Shown here piece after piece: positions 1 to 6,550 of a stretch of 12,874 nt of DNA; position 1 is the first letter of the stretch, and each line of letters starts with the position of its first letter. Made by a program: the position numbers and the translations under genes. Below the pieces are notes generated by a model. It ran no database searches and was not told where the DNA came from. It was given only the letters and a program-made list of their open reading frames with translations. This stretch comes from an archaeon. Its GTDB lineage: Archaea > Nanobdellota > Nanobdellia > Pacearchaeales > GW2011-AR1. The stretch spans positions 1 to 12,874 of the forward strand of contig DAOWFF010000040.1 in the NCBI GenBank assembly GCA_030638105.1, written 5' to 3'.

Positions 1-18
1 AAATTGAAAAAGAAAGAC

Positions 19-639
19 TTAGAAATTTCTAAAGACCTTTTTATAAATTTCTTCGCCAAATTTATTTTCTGTTTCTAATTTGATAACAAACCAACCCAAC
101 AAATAACCAATCAGACCGCCAGCAAGAACATCGCTTAAAAAATGTAGTCCGAAATAAACCCGTGAAAACGCGATTAGACCAGCGAAAATAATCCAGAAAT
201 ATTTGAACTTGCGGAATTCTTTTGATAAGATTGGAACCGCACAGAAAACAAGCATTGCCTGAAACGACGGGAAAGAAAAATTCCAAATAAGATGACTTGC
301 TTTTTCTAAAATTTGCAGAGTGGAAACAATTCCTAATTGAAACGGCCGTTGCCTTTGAATTGAAAATTTCAGGACAAAACTAACAACTGCTGACAAGGCA
401 AGAGTAAACCACAACCCAAAAATCCATCTTCTTTTGTGTTCTCTCCACAGAAACAAACTTGTCAGAAAAAAGAAAATAATTATCTCAGAACTGAAAAAAG
501 TTATCCCGAGAAAAAAATCACTTAAAAATTTATTTCTGATTGTTGAGACCGCCTTTACAATTTCTGAATCAAAATACAAACTCGCGAAAATTAACGCGAC
601 AAAAACCGCGATTAAGACAATTTTTTCTTTTCTTTTCAT
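19..639 (-). CDS. PAP2-family membrane phosphatase
   Basis: This 206-residue membrane protein has the three phosphatase motifs of the type 2 phosphatidic acid phosphatase (PAP2) family. Motif 1 is K91-x6-R98-P99. Motif 2 is P124-S-F-Q127. Motif 3 is S159-R160-x5-H166-x3-D170. About five or six hydrophobic helices surround them, as expected for enzymes that remove phosphate from lipid phosphates or polyprenyl pyrophosphates on the outer face of the membrane. Motif 2 normally ends in His (PSGH), and here Gln127 takes that place, so activity may be altered. The nucleophile His166 and phosphate-binding Lys/Arg residues remain. The ATG at 639 lies about 25 bp from a TATA box shared with the divergent archaeosortase gene. 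Recycling of a lipid carrier for surface glycans is a reasonable inference but cannot be read from the sequence. Confidence 0.88.
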   Translation of the reverse strand: MKRKEKIVLIAVFVALIFASLYFDSEIVKAVSTIRNKFLSDFFLGITFFSSEIIIFFFLTSLFLWREHKRRWIFGLWFTLALSAVVSFVLKFSIQRQRPFQLGIVSTLQILEKASHLIWNFSFPSFQAMLVFCAVPILSKEFRKFKYFWIIFAGLIAFSRVYFGLHFLSDVLAGGLIGYLLGWFVIKLETENKFGEEIYKKVFRNF

Positions 640-658
640 TAAATTCCTAACCTTAAAT

Positions 659-668
659 TATTTAAATA
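659..668. promoter_or_regulatory. Palindromic TATA box shared by two divergent genes
   Basis: TATTTAAATA is its own reverse complement. Its centre (663.5) is 24.5 bp from the A of the start codon at 639 (-) and 24.5 bp from the A of the start codon at 688 (+). Archaeal TATA boxes lie about 25 bp before the transcription start, so both genes would be transcribed from this box with no or almost no leader. Neither start has a Shine-Dalgarno sequence nearby, which fits leaderless mRNAs. Confidence 0.7.
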
Positions 669-687
669 CATTTGCAATTTTATTTTT

Positions 688-1224
688 ATGAAAAAAGCCA
701 GAAAACATTTTAAAAATATTTTAATCAGGTATTTGATTTTGATTTTAATTGCAATTCCGAACTTATGGATTTTTTATTTTGTCTTCACTCCGCTTACAAT
801 TTATCCAGTTTATGTTTTACTTGGTTTGTTTTTTGAACCATTTTTATCAGGGGTAACGATTACAATTGCAGATTGTTTTAACATAGAAATCATTGGAGCG
901 TGTGTTTCTGGAGCAGGTTATTATCTTTTGCTGATTCTTAATTTGTCCACGCCAAAAATTAAATTCAATAAGAGAATGAAAATGATATTTTTGTCTTTTG
1001 GTTGTTTTTTGATTTTAAACATCGCAAGAATTTTCTTTCTGAGCATTGCCTATATAAACGGTTATTCGTGGTTTGATTTTACCCACAAACTTTTCTGGTA
1101 TTTGGGAAGCAGTATTTTTGTCGTGGGAATTTGGTTTGCAGAAGTAAAATTATTCAAAATAAAACAAATTCCTTTTTATTCTGATTTGAAATTTTTATAT
1201 GGGCATTCAAATTTAAAAAAATAA
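688..1224 (+). CDS. Archaeosortase/exosortase-family transpeptidase
   Basis: This 178-residue, strongly hydrophobic protein has the triad of the exosortase/archaeosortase family in the expected order. Cys72 sits in an ACVSG box, Arg114 in an N-I-A-R box at a membrane helix start, and His133 lies before the last helices. Family members cut a C-terminal tripartite signal (short motif, membrane span, basic tail) on surface proteins and attach them to a lipid anchor. The protein is shorter than many bacterial exosortases but similar to small archaeal forms. No protein complete in this window ends in such a signal, so its substrates lie elsewhere. The gene diverges from the PAP2 phosphatase across one TATA box and its last 12 bp overlap the convergent gene at 1213. 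The family call is firm; the subfamily (perhaps a Pacearchaeota type) is inferred. Confidence 0.85.
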   Translation: MKKARKHFKNILIRYLILILIAIPNLWIFYFVFTPLTIYPVYVLLGLFFEPFLSGVTITIADCFNIEIIGACVSGAGYYLLLILNLSTPKIKFNKRMKMIFLSFGCFLILNIARIFFLSIAYINGYSWFDFTHKLFWYLGSSIFVVGIWFAEVKLFKIKQIPFYSDLKFLYGHSNLKK

Positions 1225-1692
1225 ACTGACAACTCCAAGGGTTCCGAGGAGAATCAAAATTCCTGCTATTGTTACTCCTGATGCGATTGCTAAAATACTT
1301 TTTTTTCTGTCTAAGTCCAAGAGCCAGGAAACAAGACAGCCAGTCCAAGCACCTGTTCCAGGAAGTGGCACAGCGACGAATAAGCATAAAGCAAAAAAAC
1401 CTTTTGCCTTGTATTTTTTTTCAAACTTGTCCACTTTTTTTTGAAACTTTTTTAAGTATAATTCAAAAAGTTTTTTGTAGATTTTTATATTCATAAAAAG
1501 TTTGTGAAGATGATCTAAAAAATAAAAGATGAAAAAGATTACAAGAATGTTTAATAATAAAACTAAGAAAAAAATAAACACCACAGGGATATTTTTTTCC
1601 AGAGCATAAGAAATTGCGACCGGCAGACCAACCCTTAATTCAGTAACAGGCATGACAGTCAGAATCAGTGCGTAAATAAGTTTTAAATCCAT
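1213..1692 (-). CDS. Small multidrug export family (COG2426) membrane protein
   Basis: This 159-residue membrane protein has the two signature segments of the Sm_multidrug_ex family (PF06695, COG2426). E18-L-R-V-G-L-P24 comes near the N-terminus, and VPLPGTGAWTG spans about 108-118. The family appears distantly related to DedA membrane proteins with re-entrant hairpins. The drug-export name is historical and the true substrate is not established. A lysine-rich stretch at 62-98 separates the two halves. I chose the ATG at 1692 because the upstream stop codon is at 1694-1696, leaving one base between the genes. An in-frame start at 1740 would add 16 residues encoded entirely within the upstream gene or its spacer. 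The short spacing suggests translational coupling. The 3' end overlaps the archaeosortase gene by 12 bp on the other strand. Confidence 0.85.
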   Translation of the reverse strand: MDLKLIYALILTVMPVTELRVGLPVAISYALEKNIPVVFIFFLVLLLNILVIFFIFYFLDHLHKLFMNIKIYKKLFELYLKKFQKKVDKFEKKYKAKGFFALCLFVAVPLPGTGAWTGCLVSWLLDLDRKKSILAIASGVTIAGILILLGTLGVVSLFF

Positions 1693-1693
1693 C

Positions 1694-2428
1694 TTAATTG
1701 CTCTTGAATTTGACAAATGTCTCAAGCATGAATTTTTCAAGTGCCTCTAAAATTTCGCAGTCATGTATATTTATTGTGTAGCAGGATGGTCCTGTTTGTT
1801 CTATGCCTGTTTCATCTCCTTCCTGCATCTGAACAAAAGTATATCTTCCCTGAGAATCGCAGGTTGCGTTTGGGTCTTTCCGAACATTTGTTCCGAATGT
1901 TTTAAGAACCTGAACAAAATTTCCTATGGCAACAATTCCATCTCCGTCGCAGTTAAAATTTTCTGTTTCATTAATTATTAAAAGTTCTTTTAGATTAATT
2001 TCTCCGTCAAATGAAATGTCTTTTAATTTTCGCGGGTCTTTTCTTAAATAAACATTGTAGTCAACAGTGTGTTCCCCTGTCGTTGACGAATACATTGGAA
2101 AAACCGTATTGTAAAAAATAATGTCTCCTTGTTTTATTGCCTTAAATTCAACTCCATGATATTCAAATTGTTTTGAAGAATTAATAAAAATAATAATCAA
2201 CACAAACACCAGAACAAAAATTCCTACCCCGATAAAAATATTTTTTAAGATTTTGTTTTCCTGATTAATCTGTTTTTTAGTTAAGTCGTCAGAATTTTCT
2301 GCTTCAATATTTTTTTCTTTTTTATTGTCTGAACTTTCCTCAATTTCTTTTTTATCCTCTGATTTTTCCTCGCTGTCCTGCTTTTCTAATTTTTCTTTCT
2401 CAATGTTTTCTTTTGTTTTTTTTGGCAT
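1694..2428 (-). CDS. Single-span surface protein with four-cysteine ectodomain
   Basis: I recognise this as a style of protein common in Pacearchaeota and Woesearchaeota, but it has no assigned function that I know. Residues 1-62 are a highly charged Lys/Glu-rich cytoplasmic tail, probably disordered or coiled. Residues 64-83 form one membrane helix. About 160 residues follow outside the cell, starting with Y90-H-G-V-E-F. The ectodomain has Cys160 (in NCDGDG), Cys190 (NATCD), Cys216 and Cys224, which could form two disulfides. Its last 55 residues align by eye with the end of the neighbouring protein at 2459-3034: both have a Cys followed by beta strands, a second Cys, and an amphipathic helix. 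The two therefore look like old paralogues. It has its own TATA box and is followed with one base spacing by the DedA-like gene. Confidence 0.75.
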   Translation of the reverse strand: MPKKTKENIEKEKLEKQDSEEKSEDKKEIEESSDNKKEKNIEAENSDDLTKKQINQENKILKNIFIGVGIFVLVFVLIIIFINSSKQFEYHGVEFKAIKQGDIIFYNTVFPMYSSTTGEHTVDYNVYLRKDPRKLKDISFDGEINLKELLIINETENFNCDGDGIVAIGNFVQVLKTFGTNVRKDPNATCDSQGRYTFVQMQEGDETGIEQTGPSCYTINIHDCEILEALEKFMLETFVKFKSN

Positions 2429-2447
2429 AGTTATAATTCAGAAAAGA

Positions 2448-2456
2448 TATTTATAA
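2448..2456 (-). promoter_or_regulatory. TATA box for the gene starting at 2428
   Basis: Read on the minus strand this is TTATAAATA, centred about 24.5 bp before the ATG at 2428. It lies inside the 30-bp gap after the preceding gene, so the second paralogue has its own apparent promoter. No Shine-Dalgarno motif lies between box and start, which suggests a leaderless transcript. Confidence 0.55.
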
Positions 2457-2458
2457 GT

Positions 2459-3034
2459 TTATTGTTCTTTTATTTCCATTATTCTGAACAAAAATTCGTC
2501 AGTGATTTTTGCTAACTCCTCCTCTGGACCCTGAATAAAAACGCAACTTTCATTCTGGATTATTTGGGAGTTGTTATTTTCCTTGATAATTAAAAAATTG
2601 TCTTCGCAGTTCTTAATGGGAATATTTTCTTCTCCCTCGTCGCCTTGTAAATACGCTTTTCTAATTCCAAGTGAGACCTGATTTAAATTCCGATAAATTT
2701 CTATTTCTGCGTTTTGATTTTCTGAATAAATGTAAAGTGGTTTCCCAGAATAATCCTGAAGATAGTTTAATTCAGATGGGGGAATTCCTTCTGTCTGCAG
2801 AGGATTGAACTTGAAAATAAAATTCAAGTTTTGGGATTGTAAAATCCAGAAGTCATTTTGGTTTGTGAATTCAAATCCATTGTAATTTATTTTTTTAGTT
2901 GATTCAGAGGGGTTGCTCTGAAAAGAATAGCCAACAATACTGAAAAGCATGACAAAAATTAAAACCCCCCCGATAACAAATTGTTTTAATTTTTTGCTTT
3001 TTTCTTGTTTATGTTTTGAAGTTAATCTTCTCAT
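2459..3034 (-). CDS. Single-span surface protein, shorter paralogue
   Basis: This 191-residue protein has a basic N-terminal tail (1-18), one membrane helix (19-38) and an extracytoplasmic domain of about 150 residues. After the helix it carries Y51-N-G-F-E-F, matching the YHGVEF of the 1694-2428 product. Cys143 (in NCEDN) and Cys164 (in NESCVF) correspond to cysteines of the larger protein, and both end in a similar acidic amphipathic helix. I know of no function. The N-terminal helix could be an uncleaved anchor, as no clear signal-peptidase site follows it. The ectodomain is short and probably folds as a small disulfide-tied beta structure. A TATA box lies 25 bp before the ATG and no Shine-Dalgarno sequence is present. 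Confidence 0.75.
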   Translation of the reverse strand: MRRLTSKHKQEKSKKLKQFVIGGVLIFVMLFSIVGYSFQSNPSESTKKINYNGFEFTNQNDFWILQSQNLNFIFKFNPLQTEGIPPSELNYLQDYSGKPLYIYSENQNAEIEIYRNLNQVSLGIRKAYLQGDEGEENIPIKNCEDNFLIIKENNNSQIIQNESCVFIQGPEEELAKITDEFLFRIMEIKEQ

Positions 3035-3055
3035 TTATTAAAATCAAGATTCAAG

Positions 3056-3063
3056 TATAAAAA
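3056..3063 (-). promoter_or_regulatory. TATA box for the gene starting at 3034
   Basis: On the minus strand the box reads TTTTTATA, preceded by the purine-rich GCAAAG, which could serve as a BRE. Its centre is 25.5 bp from the start codon at 3034, predicting a leaderless message. Confidence 0.55.
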
Positions 3064-3103
3064 CTTTGCTTTCATAAATTTTTTACAAAGCATTCGCCAG
3101 AAC

Positions 3104-3140
3104 TTAAAAAAAAGAAAAAGAAAAAAATAAATAAATAAAT
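3104..3140 (-). terminator. Poly-T terminator after the S-layer gene
   Basis: Directly after the S-layer stop codon (3147-3149) the minus strand is almost pure T for about 35 bases, broken only by single A and C bases and including runs of seven and eight T. Archaeal RNA polymerase terminates at such T-rich tracts without needing a hairpin. The strength of the tract suits a highly transcribed gene and would insulate the downstream gene at 3034. Confidence 0.6.
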
Positions 3141-3146
3141 TTTGAT

Positions 3147-5726
3147 TTACGCTGTTTCTTCTACCTGAACTGTAGCAGTTGTTGCTGAAGTTCCGATGTA
3201 TTTCTTAGAAGTGTCTACTGTCTGATGAGTCAAAAACTCTGTAGCCATTTGTGTTTCTGCAACTTCATTACCAGCAACAAGCAAAGCATGTTTACTAGTA
3301 ACACTTGAACTTGCAAATCCTTGGATTAGGTATTGTCCTGCTCCAACTCCTGTTGCAGTTGTCCAAGCAGCACTACAAGTACCAGCTGAAAGTCCTAAGA
3401 CCTTAGCAGCAGCTGAATTTATACAGCTTCCACCAACAATAATTACATTTTTGTCAGCATAAGAACTTGTTTCTGAATCCTTGTAAACAACACTTCCAAT
3501 CTGAGCAACTGTTGTTCCAGTTGTCCCAGAAGATATTGTTGCACCAGCTTCTGTTAAATAGATTTCAGCATAAGTTTCTGAATTTCCATTTGGAGCGTTT
3601 GGATAATATACTTCTGCATAATCATCACTCTTAGTATAGTGCAATATTCTTGGGGCAACATCTGAAGTAATATATGCTTCATATGTGCTTGTTGAGTCAC
3701 CTACTTCTAAACCACTTGCTCCACCACTTCCAGCACCTTCAACTTGAGTCATTTCAAGATCATGGTTTGTTCCATCATCATCCACTGTCAAGTAAAATGA
3801 CTTTGACGAAGCAGCAATATTATCATCTTTGTCCTCATAAGACATGTTCAAATACCAACTTACTGCACTATGTCCAGCCATACTTGAAGTCCTATTAAGA
3901 TTTCTATCTATAGCACTTCCGTTACCACCATACTCATATATACCTAAGTTGATTGAACCAGCAGGTCCAAGACCAAATGTGGCATCTGTAACATTAACTG
4001 TTCCAACATAACCTCCAGCGGCAATAGGAAGAGCAATGCCATAAGGCAAATAAACTCTTAATCCACCTGGAGTATAAACAGTGTTGAAATTAACATCTGT
4101 TCCTCCTTTAATCACAATTGACTCATTTCCACCTGAAGCATACTTAATTAAATCAATTGTAAATGAAACATCTCCAATATCACATGTACTTGCATTTGTT
4201 TTATCTGAACAAACTTCTGTCCATGCTCCACTTGCATATTTTTCAATATCAACTTCTTCTCTTGCATTACTTGTATCATATGTAATTCTTGCTCTTAATA
4301 AATAAGATTCAGCTTCTGCAGTTACATTATATGATGCAACAAAATACTCATGGAAATCTTCTCCATTCCATTTCTCATGGAAAAGCAATGTACTATTTGG
4401 TGATGATGCTAATCTTTCTGTAGCAGATTTACCTATGCCCTCAAACTCACCTGAAGCATTTCCATAAAGCAAATTAATTGAAATATCCCCATCTTTAATA
4501 GGCATATTCAGTTCCATGCTTGTATCTCCGTCTTTCTCGATTAGAATTTTTTCTTCAGTTGGGCGCACTAATTCAGCCATTGTAAATTTAACTGCCTCAA
4601 ATCCAGGCATTGTTAATTCAGATTCAGGACTAAGAAATTCTTCTGCATCTGTTCTCCACTCAATCTCAATTTTACTTAATTTTTCAGCACCAGCACTATC
4701 TGTTCCAGCATAAACCCATGCTTTAACACCTTGAACAGTGTTATCATTCAGCTCGATATCAGAGCCAGATGTTAGCTTAAGCTTACCTGAACCAATACTA
4801 AATGTAGCACTTCCAACTGTTCCAGTAACATCTCTTATAGCAATATCCTTTACACCAACATATACATCTCCTCCAATACCAGCACTATCTCCTTCACCTA
4901 AAGCATTTGTTTCGTCTCCATTTATAGTAAGATAAATTTGAGTTGTGCTTTTAATACGCATACTTACTTCATAAGTTAAACCTCCAGTTGTCATAGTAAC
5001 TGTTTCACCTTCTAAAACAGTTCCTTCATTAGCAGAATCTAAAAGAGTCAAAGCACCTAACTCAACTCCTTGAGTACCAGTACTATTATCAAAGTTTGAT
5101 ACATAATATGTTTTACCTAATATAGTCATATCACTTCCTTCAATATCATCTAAATCACTATCTACAATATCTGATTCAACATCTGTTGTAAAATCAAGAG
5201 TATAGTTCATAACCCATGTGCTTGATGTTAATTTAACACCTACTACAGGAGTTCTTTCATCTAATCCTACTAAAGATTCATAGTCAGAATCTCTAAAATG
5301 AGATACCTGAAGAGCTCCTATTTTTATAGTTTGTTCATAATCAAATTCATCATTATCATCTGCAGTATATGTTCCATCTGCAAGAAGAGTAGACAAATGA
5401 CCATCATTAATGGTAGCTGTCCAAACAGTGCTTAATGTATTTCCTATATTCATGTTATCACTTGATTTGGCAAGTAATACATTATCACCACCACTAACAC
5501 TTGAACCTGTTCCACTACTTGTTCCTCCACGAGCAGTTAAATCCAAGTTAACATTTGTTGCGTAAACCTGATCTAATGTTGAAACGCCACTTCCTGTTCC
5601 ATACACGATTGCTGGTGTTTCCAGAAAAGGTGTTGGATAGTTTGCAGCAGATGCAACTCCCAAAGTCATACCTAACATTAATGTTCCTGTAACGATTGCT
5701 GAAATCTTCTTAAAATTAAATTTCAT
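3147..5726 (-). CDS. S-layer protein
   Basis: This 859-residue protein starts with a classical signal peptide: K6-K7, a hydrophobic core, then A-S-A at 25-27 for cleavage. The mature part is rich in Gly, Ser, Thr and acidic residues and has few cysteines, typical of archaeal S-layer subunits. Residues about 760-850 form a recognisable C-terminal domain: NVIIVGGSCIN, a paired cysteine about 16 residues later, then ALLVAGNE and ETQMATEFL. This resembles the C-terminal domain of methanococcal and DPANN S-layer proteins. There is no C-terminal membrane span or sorting signal, so attachment must depend on assembly or partners. The gene has a Shine-Dalgarno sequence, a long structured leader and a strong T-tract after its stop, unlike its neighbours, and it is probably highly expressed. 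The exact family is inferred; the S-layer role is likely. Confidence 0.85.
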   Translation of the reverse strand: MKFNFKKISAIVTGTLMLGMTLGVASAANYPTPFLETPAIVYGTGSGVSTLDQVYATNVNLDLTARGGTSSGTGSSVSGGDNVLLAKSSDNMNIGNTLSTVWTATINDGHLSTLLADGTYTADDNDEFDYEQTIKIGALQVSHFRDSDYESLVGLDERTPVVGVKLTSSTWVMNYTLDFTTDVESDIVDSDLDDIEGSDMTILGKTYYVSNFDNSTGTQGVELGALTLLDSANEGTVLEGETVTMTTGGLTYEVSMRIKSTTQIYLTINGDETNALGEGDSAGIGGDVYVGVKDIAIRDVTGTVGSATFSIGSGKLKLTSGSDIELNDNTVQGVKAWVYAGTDSAGAEKLSKIEIEWRTDAEEFLSPESELTMPGFEAVKFTMAELVRPTEEKILIEKDGDTSMELNMPIKDGDISINLLYGNASGEFEGIGKSATERLASSPNSTLLFHEKWNGEDFHEYFVASYNVTAEAESYLLRARITYDTSNAREEVDIEKYASGAWTEVCSDKTNASTCDIGDVSFTIDLIKYASGGNESIVIKGGTDVNFNTVYTPGGLRVYLPYGIALPIAAGGYVGTVNVTDATFGLGPAGSINLGIYEYGGNGSAIDRNLNRTSSMAGHSAVSWYLNMSYEDKDDNIAASSKSFYLTVDDDGTNHDLEMTQVEGAGSGGASGLEVGDSTSTYEAYITSDVAPRILHYTKSDDYAEVYYPNAPNGNSETYAEIYLTEAGATISSGTTGTTVAQIGSVVYKDSETSSYADKNVIIVGGSCINSAAAKVLGLSAGTCSAAWTTATGVGAGQYLIQGFASSSVTSKHALLVAGNEVAETQMATEFLTHQTVDTSKKYIGTSATTATVQVEETA

Positions 5727-5741
5727 TTTTTTTATTTTTTA

Positions 5742-5748
5742 ACCTCCT
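5742..5748 (-). promoter_or_regulatory. Shine-Dalgarno sequence of the S-layer gene
   Basis: The minus strand reads AGGAGGT, a perfect match to the archaeal anti-Shine-Dalgarno. It is the strongest such site in the window. The spacing to the ATG at 5726 is about 15 bases of almost pure A/T, longer than usual. It supports this start and shows the S-layer message has a leader. Confidence 0.75.
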
Positions 5749-5762
5749 TTCAATTGTATAGT

Positions 5763-5879
5763 ATGTTGTCTATGACAACATCACCCAACTTATAGTTATA
5801 GGGTAAACTACATGTTGTGATGAACATAACATCATTCGTGTTGAATGATTTCTAATCCCTATTAGAACACCCGAAGGTG
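5763..5879 (-). promoter_or_regulatory. Tandem hairpins in the S-layer leader
   Basis: Four hairpins follow each other. Stem 1 has 8-bp perfect arms (ATGTTGTC/GACAACAT, 3-base loop, 5763-5781). Stem 2 is ACCCAACT/AGTT-ATA-GGGT with a 3-base bulge (5783-5804). Stem 3 has 7-bp perfect arms (5831-5849). Stem 4 on the minus strand is CACC-UUCG-GGUG (5868-5879), a very stable UUCG tetraloop. A second, imperfect copy of the stem 1 sequence lies at 5812-5834. In the mRNA these would form a compact structured leader ending just before the Shine-Dalgarno site. An RNA-stability or translation-control role is inferred. Confidence 0.5.
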
Positions 5880-5938
5880 CAATAGTTAAAATCTGTTTTC
5901 CTTTAAAAAGCTTGTTGTCAAATTTTAGGTTATTCTCT

Positions 5939-5965
5939 GTAAAACCTTGAATTTCAAGGTTTTAC
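5939..5965. promoter_or_regulatory. Perfect 12-bp inverted repeat, operator candidate
   Basis: GTAAAACCTTGA and TCAAGGTTTTAC are exact reverse complements around a 3-base ATT spacer. The outer edge touches CTTATAAG (5965-5972), a TATA-like box reading towards the S-layer gene. If that box is used, transcription starts near 5943, within the repeat. A protein bound here would lie between the TATA box and the start point, the usual site for archaeal repressors. It could also form a hairpin at the 5' end of the RNA. Confidence 0.5.
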
Positions 5966-5972
5966 TTATAAG
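5965..5972 (-). promoter_or_regulatory. Candidate S-layer TATA box
   Basis: CTTATAAG, preceded on the minus strand by CAAAC, is the best-placed TATA-like element upstream of the S-layer hairpins. It would give a leader of about 217 bases. An alternative, TTTTTAAAG at about 5901-5909, would give about 154 bases. I cannot decide between them from sequence. Confidence 0.35.
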
Positions 5973-6099
5973 GTTTGCGTTGTTACTTGCATATTAATAC
6001 AGATTACAAAATACTGGCAAACAAAAGATTTATTAACATAGGGTTATTAACAATAGTATATGTCATAAAAGAACATATAACTTCAAAGTATGTTTTGAA

Positions 6100-6126
6100 T
6101 ATATCTATATAGAAACAATAGATATA
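6100..6126. promoter_or_regulatory. 9-bp inverted repeat upstream of the regulator
   Basis: TATATCTAT and ATAGATATA are perfect arms with a 9-base spacer, centred about 83 bp before the regulator start at 6196. The centre-to-centre arm distance of 18 bp is compatible with a dimeric winged-helix protein, so it is a candidate operator for the adjacent regulator. It is AT-rich, so chance is possible. Confidence 0.35.
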
Positions 6127-6195
6127 CAACAGCGAGGAGAAAGATACCTAATTAAAAAAAGAGAAATTTTATTTTCCAGATAACCAAAAAATAAG

Positions 6196-6546
6196 ATGAA
6201 AGAAAAAACCAGAGAAATAACAATAACAGAATCAAAGGGCGCGTTTTCCATATTTAAAAAAGCAGGAATTTCAAAAAAGGACTTTGATTTTTCAGGAATT
6301 TTGGCTTTAAGACAGATTTTGAGTAATGAGAAAGCGAGAATTCTGCACACCATCAAAACCCAGAGTCCTGTTTCAATTTATGATTTAGCGAAAAAATTAA
6401 ATCGGGGGTTTAAGTCGGTGAGTGATGATATTAAACTTTTGGAGAGGTTTGGATTTATTGAACTTGTTGAGGAGAAAACAAAAAATCGGGTTAGGCACAA
6501 GCCAGTTATTGTTGTTGATACAATGACAATTCATTTGAAAATTTAA
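6196..6546 (+). CDS. Winged-helix regulator, HVO_A0114-like (COG4190)
   Basis: This 116-residue cytoplasmic protein has a winged helix-turn-helix at about 43-105. SNEKARILHTI forms helix 1, SIYDLAKKL helix 2, and the recognition helix is about 70-84 (RGFKSVSDDIKLLERFG). A two-stranded wing follows, ending in KPVIVVDTMTIHL, the tail typical of the HVO_A0114/COG4190 predicted transcriptional regulators of archaea. No ligand domain or metal-binding cysteines are present. The first 40 residues may form a dimerisation strand-helix. The gene diverges from the S-layer gene over a repeat-filled region, suggesting that it controls itself, the S-layer gene or both. The A/T-rich TTTTATTT about 25 bp before the ATG is a weak TATA candidate, with purines upstream. 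The family call is firm, the target inferred. Confidence 0.82.
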   Translation: MKEKTREITITESKGAFSIFKKAGISKKDFDFSGILALRQILSNEKARILHTIKTQSPVSIYDLAKKLNRGFKSVSDDIKLLERFGFIELVEEKTKNRVRHKPVIVVDTMTIHLKI

Positions 6547-6550
6547 TCGT

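Larger units (their letters stand above)
5727..6195. other. Intergenic control region between S-layer and regulator genes
   Basis: This 469-bp stretch holds no gene that I can support. It separates two divergent genes and is packed with inverted repeats. Near the S-layer gene are tandem short hairpins at 5763-5781, 5783-5804, 5831-5849 and 5868-5879. Further out are a 12-bp-arm repeat at 5939-5965 beside a TATA-like box, a directly repeated TTATTAACA at 6030-6038 and 6044-6052, a 6-bp-arm repeat at 6072-6094, and a 9-bp-arm repeat at 6100-6126. Together they suggest a regulated S-layer promoter with a long leader, and autoregulation of the neighbouring winged-helix gene. Confidence 0.65.

Noticed and set aside
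1213..1224. The 12-bp convergent overlap as an antisense control element
   Set aside because: It is only the two stop-codon ends crossing in compact DNA. Nothing beyond the overlap supports regulation.
1693..1740. Upstream start at 1740 for the DedA-like protein
   Set aside because: The extra 16 residues would overlap the upstream gene by about 46 bp and have no membrane character, while the ATG at 1692 follows the upstream stop by one base.
5763..6126. The repeats before the S-layer gene as a CRISPR array
   Set aside because: The repeats are short, different from each other, mostly inverted, and lack regular spacers or cas genes.
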